The notes beneath the pieces were generated by a model. That model ran no database searches, was not told the DNA's origin, and saw nothing but the letters and a program-made list of their open reading frames with translations. Below are positions 5,601 through 11,440 of a DNA stretch of 11,440 nucleotides, in pieces. Positions within the stretch are counted from its first letter, which is position 1. Each line of letters opens with the position of its first letter. The translations under genes and the position numbers were made by a program. The stretch covers positions 1 through 11,440 of the forward strand of contig WQZT01000028.1 of NCBI GenBank assembly GCA_009780595.1, given 5' to 3'. The stretch is from Treponema sp. GTDB taxonomy: Bacteria; Spirochaetota; Spirochaetia; Treponematales; Breznakiellaceae.

Positions 5601-7881
5601 CCTTACCTTCCCCCGCTATCACCGGAACTTCTTCGCTTTCGCTCGGCGGCACATAACCGCAATCGGGGTTGATACACGCTGTACGCTCGCCCCGTTTCCT
5701 GTCGTTTTTCTCCGCCAGAAACCAATTGCACTTGGGGCAATATTCGCCTGACGGTTTGAAGTGGCTGATAAAATCGCACTCGGGGTATTTTGTACAGCCG
5801 AAAAATTCCTTGCCCCGCCCCCGCGTTTTCCTGGAGATAATATCGCCTGAACATTTTGGGCATCTTGCCAGCGGAATAGATCGCGCATTCCGGCAATCGG
5901 GAAATCCCGAACACGCCAGGAAAAATCCAAAGCGCCCCAGCTTTTTCATCATAGCCTTGCCGCATTTTTCGCACACATAATCGGTAACTTCATCGAGCGT
6001 CCCTTTGAACGATTCAAGCGTTTTACCAACTTCTTCTACGCGGTCTTTGAAGGGTGTCCAAAACTCGCGGATCATATCCGGCCAGTGAACCGCCGCTTCT
6101 TCCACTTCGTCAAGTTTCGTTTCCATTGAGGCGGTAAATCCCGCGTCAACAACGTGCGGGAAATTTTCAACCAACAGATCGTTTATCATCCGCCCTAAAA
6201 GAGTCGGCACAAGCTGCTTGCTGGAGCGGCTTACATAGTAGCGATCCAAAAGCACGGAGATAATGGGAACGTAGGTCGAAGGGCGGCCGATGCCTTTTTC
6301 TTCCAGCGTCTTTACAATCGACGCATCGGTGTAGCGCGGCGGGCCTTGCGTAAAATGCTGCTCCGGCCGGAACTGGTCGATGGCAACCGCGTCGCCTTTC
6401 TTCAGCGGCGGGAACGCTGTTCCCCTGTCGTCTTTTGATGTCAGCAACTTCATCACATGGTAAAAACCTTTCTCGACAATTTTCGTGCCGGAAATGCGGA
6501 AGATGCCGCTCTGCTGTCCGCCGCGTGCGGTGATGTCCGCGCTCAGCGTTCTCGTCTTTGCGCTGTTCATCTGGCTGCATACAAAACGCTCCCAGATGAT
6601 CGTGTAAATTTTCAACTGATCTTTTGTCAGGTGATCGCTTATCTCATCCGGCGTATAACCGACAAAGGTCGGGCGAATGGCTTCGTGCGCGTCTTGCGCT
6701 TTTTTCCCCACCGAATATTCCTGCGCCTTTTCAGGCAAATCACCGGGGAAGTTTTTCCCGATCCACTCCCGCACTTCATCGAGCGCAATTTGAGAAATAC
6801 GCACCGAGTCCGTTCGCATGTAGGTGATAAGCCCCACGCGCGAACTACCCAGGTTAACCCCTTCGTAAAGCTGCTGGGCAATCTGCATCGTTTTGCGGCT
6901 GGTAAACCCCAAGCGGTTCGCCGCCGTCTGCTGAAGTTGCGATGTGGTAAACGGCGCTTTGGGACGTACGGTTTTTTCGGTTTCCCTAATTTCCGTAACA
7001 ACACATTCCCCGTTTTTTACGATGTCGATTATCGCCTGAACATCCGCCTCGCTTTTCATATCGGGCTTTGCGCCGTCCCACAAAACGAGCTGCGCGGTGT
7101 ACGAAGATTTACCCGACTTAAAGTCCGCCTCCAGCGTCCAGTATTCATCGGGGATAAACGCCTCGACTTCCTTTTCGCGTTCGCAGATCAGACGCAGCGC
7201 AACCGACTGAACCCGCCCGGCGGAAAGCCCGTTCTTCACCTTCTTCCACAACAGCGGCGAAAGATTGTACCCGACAAGCCTGTCCAACACGCGGCGGGCT
7301 TTCTGCGCGTTTACCTTCGCCTCGTCAATCGGCGCCGGATGTTCTACCGCGCCGCGAATTGCTCCGGGCGTGATCTCGTTAAACGCAATGCGCTGAATGG
7401 GAACTTTGTCCGTTTTCGCCGAAATCGCGTTTTTTAGATGCCAGGCAATCGCCTCACCTTCGCGGTCATTATCACTTGCCAGCAGCACCGTGTCCGCCTT
7501 CTTCGCGTCCATCTGCAATTCTTTGAGCAGCTTTGCCCGCCCGCGCACGGTAATGTACTCAGGCTCGAAATTACTCTCCACGTCAATGGCAAGGCGAGAC
7601 TTCGGCAAATCGATCAAATGCCCCATCGAAGCTTTTACGGTGTAGGCAGGCCCTAAATACTTTTCGATAGTTTTTGCCTTCGCCGGAGATTCTACAATAA
7701 CGAGTATCTTTTTCTCTTCAGCTTTTTTCGGGGCTTTGGGTTTTCGCGAAGGTACCTTCGGCGAAGTTGCCTTCGATGAAGCTGGCTTTTTTGAAGCTGC
7801 CTTTGTCGTAGCTTTCTTCGTTGCGCTTTCCTTCGTTGCAACTTCTTTCACTGAAACTTGTTTCACGTCTTCTACCGTCAT
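5584..7881 (-). CDS. topA: DNA topoisomerase I (type IA) with lysine-repeat N-terminal tail
   Basis: Topoisomerase I relaxes negative supercoils by a single-strand break through a 5'-phosphotyrosine. The 765-residue product shows the Toprim domain (ILVIVESPAKAKTIEKYLG from 59, acidic Glu64; SDNDREGEA with Asp137 and Asp139), the GLSAGRVQSVALRL motif (218-231), the active-site Tyr354 in LITYMRTDS, and GIGRPSTY (530-537). Three C4 zinc ribbons close the protein: Cys637/640/657/663, Cys674/677/696/702 and Cys715/718/736/741. Unusually, about 57 residues precede the Toprim domain, formed of a five-residue repeat with lysine at each fifth position. The ATG at 7881 lies 12 bases past the dprA stop, with a GAGGA that begins inside that stop codon region. 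GTG codons at positions 6 and 11 are alternatives but would still retain most of the tail. Confidence 0.97.
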   Translation of the reverse strand: MTVEDVKQVSVKEVATKESATKKATTKAASKKPASSKATSPKVPSRKPKAPKKAEEKKILVIVESPAKAKTIEKYLGPAYTVKASMGHLIDLPKSRLAIDVESNFEPEYITVRGRAKLLKELQMDAKKADTVLLASDNDREGEAIAWHLKNAISAKTDKVPIQRIAFNEITPGAIRGAVEHPAPIDEAKVNAQKARRVLDRLVGYNLSPLLWKKVKNGLSAGRVQSVALRLICEREKEVEAFIPDEYWTLEADFKSGKSSYTAQLVLWDGAKPDMKSEADVQAIIDIVKNGECVVTEIRETEKTVRPKAPFTTSQLQQTAANRLGFTSRKTMQIAQQLYEGVNLGSSRVGLITYMRTDSVRISQIALDEVREWIGKNFPGDLPEKAQEYSVGKKAQDAHEAIRPTFVGYTPDEISDHLTKDQLKIYTIIWERFVCSQMNSAKTRTLSADITARGGQQSGIFRISGTKIVEKGFYHVMKLLTSKDDRGTAFPPLKKGDAVAIDQFRPEQHFTQGPPRYTDASIVKTLEEKGIGRPSTYVPIISVLLDRYYVSRSSKQLVPTLLGRMINDLLVENFPHVVDAGFTASMETKLDEVEEAAVHWPDMIREFWTPFKDRVEEVGKTLESFKGTLDEVTDYVCEKCGKAMMKKLGRFGFFLACSGFPDCRNARSIPLARCPKCSGDIISRKTRGRGKEFFGCTKYPECDFISHFKPSGEYCPKCNWFLAEKNDRKRGERTACINPDCGYVPPSESEEVPVIAGEGKDDGDE
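7705..7869 (-). repeat. Coding 15-base-period repeat: lysine pentad tail of TopA
   Basis: Residues 5-59 of TopA divide into eleven tandem five-residue units, each with lysine in the middle: Lys7, 12, 17, 22, 27, 32, 37, 42, 47, 52 and 57. Flanking positions are mainly Ala, Ser, Thr, Val and Pro, for example ATKES, ATKKA and SSKAT. DNA copies have diverged and lysine uses both AAA and AAG, so the phase appears held at the protein level. The composition resembles histone H1-like and HupB-type DNA-binding tails. Confidence 0.85.
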
Positions 7882-7893
7882 ATTGTTAATTCC

Positions 7894-8877
7894 TCACAAT
7901 GTAATTTCAAGATAATCAGCGAGGGATTCTGCAAGCCCCGCGCCCGCCGCGCTGTTCCGCGTTTCCGCATGAAGCGTTGACGCGCCTTCCCGCTCAACAT
8001 ACGCGATGTTCCACTCGGTAAAAATATCTTTCACCGAGTCGATAACTTTCGCTCCTTCCTGCACAAGCTTCGCCGTGCCTTCGCCCTGCGGCGAAGTAAT
8101 GCCAACCCGGTCAACCCAAACATCGCGCCCTTGTTCAAGCGCCAAACGGGCGGTGATGAGCGCACCGGATTTTTGCGGCGCTTCGACAATCACCGTTCCC
8201 CGCGCCAAGGCGGCAACAATCCGGTTGCGGGCGGGAAAGTTCCACTTGTCCGGCCTCGTCCCCGGCGCGTATTCGCTGAGGATCACGCCGCCGGTTTCCA
8301 GAATGCGCCGGGCAAGCGGGCGGTTGGAAACCGGGTAGATGTAATCCGCGCCGCAGCCAAGCACCGCCACTGTCCGCCCTCGCCCTTCGAGATTCCCCCG
8401 GTGCGCCATCGCATCAACCCCGAGCGCAAGACCTGAAACCACCGAAAAACCCGCTTCGCCCAACTCGCGCCCCAGCGTATACGCACGCCGTGCCGCAAAC
8501 GATGACGGCTTGCGTGTGCCAACCACTGCCACCAGCGGCTTTTCCGGATCAGGCAATTCCCCGCGGTAAAATAAAATCGCCGGAGGATCGTATATCTCGC
8601 GCAGAAGTGGCGGATACGCACTGTCCCGCCACGACACACGGTGGATTCCGCACCGCTGCGCCGTACGAGCATCGCCTTCCGCCGCACTGCGAACGTCTGC
8701 CATATCCCACGCTCGCCCTCGTATAGCCCTTCCCAAAATATGCTCGATGTCCTTTTGGGAAAGCGCCGCAAAATCAGCTTCGCTATCAAACTTTTTTTCA
8801 AGCTCGATTTTTTCCCGCCGGTTAATTCCGGGAATACGGCAGATCATTAAATCAAGCAACGATGTTCTATTATCCAT
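7894..8877 (-). CDS. dprA: DNA-processing protein DprA/Smf
   Basis: DprA binds incoming single-stranded DNA and loads RecA during transformation; homologues are also widespread in bacteria not known to be competent. The 327-residue product has an N-terminal helical region (1-75) and the extended Rossmann DprA domain: YPPLLREIYDPPAILFYRG (about 88-106), VAVVGTRKPS (117-126), VSGLALGVDAMAHRG (147-161), VAVLGCGADYIYPVSN (170-185), SEYAPGT (201-207), FPARNRIVAALA (214-225) and VEAPQKSGALITARLALEQGR (231-251). After residue about 285 only a short tail remains, with no room for the C-terminal winged-helix domain found in many longer DprA proteins. The ATG at 8877 overlaps the upstream TPR gene by eight bases, with GAGG about eight bases before it. 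The dprA-topA pair is conserved in many bacteria. Confidence 0.95.
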   Translation of the reverse strand: MDNRTSLLDLMICRIPGINRREKIELEKKFDSEADFAALSQKDIEHILGRAIRGRAWDMADVRSAAEGDARTAQRCGIHRVSWRDSAYPPLLREIYDPPAILFYRGELPDPEKPLVAVVGTRKPSSFAARRAYTLGRELGEAGFSVVSGLALGVDAMAHRGNLEGRGRTVAVLGCGADYIYPVSNRPLARRILETGGVILSEYAPGTRPDKWNFPARNRIVAALARGTVIVEAPQKSGALITARLALEQGRDVWVDRVGITSPQGEGTAKLVQEGAKVIDSVKDIFTEWNIAYVEREGASTLHAETRNSAAGAGLAESLADYLEITL

Positions 8878-9622
8878 GTATCCGCCTCAATACCGCTTCC
8901 CGGTTATTCTGCGCGCTTGCACGCGTTCGCTCGTCTTGAGACGTTGCGATTATCCTGTCGAAAAGTTCCAGCGCAGACCGGAAATTGTCGGTCATATAAA
9001 ACGCCCGCGCCAGCACAAACATCGCTTCTAAATCACCGCGCGAAACTTCAAGCACGCGCTGTAAATGCTCAATCGCATCTTCAGGGCGGTTAAGATCAAA
9101 CACGTACAGCACGCCCAAACTGTAGCGCGGGCGCGTGTAACGGTCGTCAAGATCTATCGCCCGCAGAAACGCTTGCTCGGCAAGCTCGAAATGTTGAACG
9201 CGCTCGGGAGCTTCGCGCCCGGGGAAAATGTGAAACGACTTCGCCCTAATCGCCGCTGAAACTCCGGTGTGATGGTGAACAATCGCGTCTTCCGGCAAAA
9301 GATCGATAGCCCGCTGGAACGCTTGCAGCGCATCCTCGTGCAAACCGCGCTGTTGCAAGTGAAGTCCCAAAAGTTTCCAGTAATTTGCGCGCCGCGCCGC
9401 CGTCTGAACGTAGCGCTGAATGCGCCGTTCGTACGTTGCAATAGAACGCCGCAATTCTTCAACACTATCAGGCCGCGCCCACCTGCCGCCCCCATCAGAA
9501 ACAATCTGCCGCGCAAGGTCAGTCCGCGCGCGGTTGCGGAGCTGGAGCGAATAGTAAAAACCACCGCCAATGAGGAGCAAAACTATTATTACGCTGATGA
9601 CTGCCCCTTTTTTTACTTTCAT
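8870..9622 (-). CDS. Membrane-anchored TPR-repeat protein, function unknown
   Basis: No specific gene family is recognised. The 250-residue product starts with a short basic stretch (MKVKK) and a hydrophobic segment at about 7-27 without an obvious cleavage site or lipobox, so it is probably anchored by one helix with the rest outside the cytoplasm. The remainder is helical and contains tetratricopeptide-like units: about 77-112 (YWKLLGLHLQQRGLHEDALQ onward), about 144-159 (HFELAEQAFLRAIDLD), about 163-196 (RPRYSLGVLYVFDLNRPEDA onward) and about 197-230 (LEAMFVLARAFYMTDNFRSA onward). Such repeats bind partner proteins. The ATG overlaps the xerD stop (ATGA) and the gene's end overlaps dprA by eight bases, so it is tightly built into the operon. 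Proximity to ftsZ and xerD suggests a link to division or the envelope, but that is inference from position only. Confidence 0.85.
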   Translation of the reverse strand: MKVKKGAVISVIIVLLLIGGGFYYSLQLRNRARTDLARQIVSDGGGRWARPDSVEELRRSIATYERRIQRYVQTAARRANYWKLLGLHLQQRGLHEDALQAFQRAIDLLPEDAIVHHHTGVSAAIRAKSFHIFPGREAPERVQHFELAEQAFLRAIDLDDRYTRPRYSLGVLYVFDLNRPEDAIEHLQRVLEVSRGDLEAMFVLARAFYMTDNFRSALELFDRIIATSQDERTRASAQNNREAVLRRIHG

Positions 9623-10536
9623 ACTTCACCGCTCCAGCTTTTTAGTGTGGGAAGATACTTCCTGTGGCTTTCCCTCAGCCGCCCCTGATCGATGTGGGTG
9701 TAAATCTGGGTGGTTGTAATTTCCGCGTGTCCCATCAATTCCTGCACGGAACGCAGATCCGCCCCGCCAGCTAAAAGCTCAGTCGCAAACGTATGCCGCA
9801 ACGTGTGGAGCTTCGTTCCCAAGCCAGCTTGAATTGCCAAAGCGCAGTAATTCTTCCAGATTCCCTTGCGGGAAAGCCTTTTTCCTGCCCTATTGATAAA
9901 TATCGCTTGACTGTTCCTTTTTTTCAATAGCGCAGGGCGGACTTCTTCGATGTAACGCTTGAGCCAGTGCGTTGCATCCGGCCCGAAAATCACCAGCCGC
10001 TCTTTACGTCCCTTGCCGCTGACTCTCGCCATGTTTTTTGAAAGGAACAGCGCCTGAATATTTAACGACACTGCCTCAGACACGCGCAACCCCGCCGAAT
10101 AAATCAGTTCGTACAGCGCCCTGTTGCGGATGCCGAATAGCGTTGCGGTGTCAATGAGCGAAAGCAGACGGTCAACATCTTCCCTTGAGTGAACCTGGGG
10201 CAGCCTGTCCGCACGGCGAGGAATTTTCAGCAGCGACACAAAATCAGCGCCCGAATTTTCCGCGCCGCCGTCCTCCCGCAAAAAACGGAAAAACGAGCGC
10301 AACGCCGATATTGCCTTCGCCACCGAGCGCGAATCAATACCATCAACGGTGCGGCGGTGCGCCAGATACTGCGTTACATCCTCAAGCCTGACGGTGCTTG
10401 TTGTGATGGACGCCGCAACCGCCCAGTCCAGAAACCTGCTTATTTCAAAACAGTAGGTTTCTGCTGTAAGCGGCGCTCTGCGTTCCAGTGCAATGAGATG
10501 AGAATGGTAACGATCCAGCAGGGCTTTCTTGTCCAC
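9619..10536 (-). CDS. xerD: Tyrosine recombinase XerD
   Basis: This is the second Xer recombinase of the window and presumably the partner of the XerC encoded downstream, acting at dif during division. The 305-residue product has an N-terminal core-binding domain (about 1-95) and a catalytic domain with Arg151 (SAGLRVSEAVSL), Lys175 (SGKGRKER), His244 and Arg247 (LHTLRHTFATELL), His270 (LMGHAEITTTQ) and Tyr279 (QIYTH). The IYTHIDQGRLRESHRKYLP ending is more XerD-like than the other copy. The start is GTG at 10536, five bases after AAAGGA that overlaps the ftsZ stop; the gap to ftsZ is eight bases. The stop overlaps the TPR gene in an ATGA, so the three genes are probably translated together. 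Immediate linkage to ftsZ fits a role timed with cell division. Confidence 0.92.
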   Translation of the reverse strand: MDKKALLDRYHSHLIALERRAPLTAETYCFEISRFLDWAVAASITTSTVRLEDVTQYLAHRRTVDGIDSRSVAKAISALRSFFRFLREDGGAENSGADFVSLLKIPRRADRLPQVHSREDVDRLLSLIDTATLFGIRNRALYELIYSAGLRVSEAVSLNIQALFLSKNMARVSGKGRKERLVIFGPDATHWLKRYIEEVRPALLKKRNSQAIFINRAGKRLSRKGIWKNYCALAIQAGLGTKLHTLRHTFATELLAGGADLRSVQELMGHAEITTTQIYTHIDQGRLRESHRKYLPTLKSWSGEV

Positions 10537-10544
10537 GGTTTCCT

Positions 10545-11440
10545 TTAGTTGGACTGTGCCTGTCCTGCACTGCTGGCTTCCGAGTTACCACCGTTGCCCG
10601 GAAAATTAATAAACTTGCGGTTGCGTATCCACGTTGGCTCTTCCAGCTCTTCTTCGGTCAACGACGCTGAATCATTTCGGCGCGGCAAGCACTTCAGCTT
10701 GTTCGCCTGCGTGTTGTTCATCATGCTTGTAAACTGATCGCCTGAAATCAGCTCACCTCGGGCGGGTTTTTCTCCTTCAGTCTCCCGCGCTTTCTCAGCG
10801 GGGTTAAACCCGCTGGCAATTACCGTAACCCGTATTTTATCGCCCAAGCTGGGGTCAATATACAAACCGGGAATAACAATGGCATCTGGTGACATATCCT
10901 TGGTAATCCTATTGATAATATCATCGTATTCCAGCAGCGGAAAATTTTCGTTACCTGCAACATACACAAGCGCCCGATTTGCCCCTTTAATCGAAGTATC
11001 CTCCAAAAGCGGGTTGTCAAGCACACCTGAAACTGCATCCTCCACGCGGGTGTCGCCTTCGCCGTAACCAATCGCCATGAGCGCATCGCCTTGATCGCGC
11101 ATAACAGTCAGAGCATCGGCAAAGTCAATGTTGATAAGCCCGGTTTCAAGAATGCATTCGGAAATCCCCTGCACTGCTTGCCGCAGCACATCGTTGGAAG
11201 AGCGGAAAGCGTCGAGAGCGCTGGTTTTTGCACTGATATTACACAAAAGCTTTTGATTGGGAATAACAATCAGTGTGTCCGCCGTTACTCGAAGTTTCTT
11301 AACCGCCTCTTCTGCATAACTATGCCGAATACTTTTCTCAAAATTAAACGGCTTTGTTGCCACTACCACAGTGAGCGCCCCTTGGTCTTTGGCTATTTGA
11401 GCAATTATTGGAGCAGAACCAGTTCCCGTACCACCACCGA
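10545..11440 (-). CDS. ftsZ: Cell division GTPase FtsZ (partial, 5' end beyond the window)
   Basis: FtsZ is the tubulin-like GTPase that polymerises into the division ring. The frame runs from the right edge to the TAA at 10547-10545, giving 297 residues. It begins exactly at the tubulin signature loop GGGTGTGSAP, so roughly the first 100 residues (nucleotide-binding T1-T3 loops) are outside. Next are TVVVATKPFNFE, the T7 catalytic loop NIDFAD (visible residues 103-108) that completes the neighbour's GTPase site, and GLYIDPSLGDKIRVTVIASGF (191-211), which closes the C-terminal domain. A flexible linker of about 50 residues leads to EEPTWIRNRKFI (266-277), which matches the C-terminal peptide that binds FtsA and other partners. 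Unusually, a further 20 Gly/Ser/Asn-rich residues follow. An internal GTG at 11369 is not the start. It is the first visible gene of the block. Confidence 0.97.
   Translation of the reverse strand, partial: GGGTGTGSAPIIAQIAKDQGALTVVVATKPFNFEKSIRHSYAEEAVKKLRVTADTLIVIPNQKLLCNISAKTSALDAFRSSNDVLRQAVQGISECILETGLINIDFADALTVMRDQGDALMAIGYGEGDTRVEDAVSGVLDNPLLEDTSIKGANRALVYVAGNENFPLLEYDDIINRITKDMSPDAIVIPGLYIDPSLGDKIRVTVIASGFNPAEKARETEGEKPARGELISGDQFTSMMNNTQANKLKCLPRRNDSASLTEEELEEPTWIRNRKFINFPGNGGNSEASSAGQAQSN

Noticed and set aside
6457-7437. Long plus-strand open frame (326 codons) opposite topA
   Set aside because: It lies wholly antisense to well-conserved topA motifs, has no recognisable domain and no ribosome binding logic; GC-rich codons on one strand commonly open such frames.
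9608-9614. A7 run near the start of the TPR gene as a phase-variation tract
   Set aside because: Seven As encoding Lys-Lys after the start is common by chance; nothing else suggests switching of this gene.
11367-11369. GTG at 11369 as the start of ftsZ
   Set aside because: The frame continues upstream to the edge and encodes the tubulin signature GGGTGTGS, so this is internal.
1-11440. Defence system, CRISPR array, prophage, insertion sequence, tRNA or dif site
   Set aside because: No spaced repeats, transposase, tRNA-like cloverleaf or recognisable Xer core site was seen; the two tyrosine recombinases have the Xer pattern and a housekeeping context, not an integrase one.

Overview
The window is one uninterrupted minus-strand gene block from a bacterium with periplasmic-type flagellar genes. 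It most resembles a treponeme-like spirochete. I infer this from the gene order (ftsZ, xerD, TPR gene, dprA, topA, xerC, hslV, hslU, flgB, flgC, fliE, fliF), from the character of the flagellar proteins, and from a GC content judged by eye near 50 %. No species is claimed. All twelve genes point the same way and are packed with short gaps (at most about 90 bases) or overlaps. Both end genes are cut by the window: ftsZ lacks its 5' end at the right edge and fliF lacks its 3' end at the left edge.

Read in the direction of transcription (right to left), the layout is as follows. (1) Cell division and chromosome resolution: ftsZ (partial), xerD, and a membrane-anchored TPR protein. (2) DNA handling: dprA and topA, then a second Xer recombinase, xerC. 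(3) Proteolysis: hslV and hslU, the two halves of the HslUV ATP-dependent protease, with stop and start codons overlapping by one base. (4) Flagellar basal body: flgB, flgC, fliE and the first 314 codons of fliF, which give the proximal rod, the rod/MS-ring adapter and the MS ring. The order dprA-topA-xerC-hslV-hslU-flgB-flgC-fliE-fliF matches the Bacillus subtilis smf-topA-(trmFO)-codV-clpQ-clpY-(codY)-flgB-flgC-fliE-fliF order, with trmFO and codY absent.

This is mostly core housekeeping DNA. I see no defence island, prophage, insertion sequence, CRISPR array, tRNA or rRNA. The unusual material consists of add-ons to conserved genes and small control signals. TopA has an N-terminal tail of eleven tandem five-residue units with a lysine at every fifth position. 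HslU has a charged N-terminal extension and a low-complexity insertion of roughly 75 residues in its I-domain; an A8 slippery run lies at the insertion's edge with a small inverted repeat downstream. HslV has an obligatory eight-residue propeptide. FtsZ has a tail beyond its C-terminal peptide. The hslU-flgB gap holds a sigma-28-like promoter match with exact 11-base spacing. The fliE-fliF gap holds a 16-base-period tandem repeat, an inverted repeat and a TATAAT box. No gene-free stretch longer than 300 bases exists.
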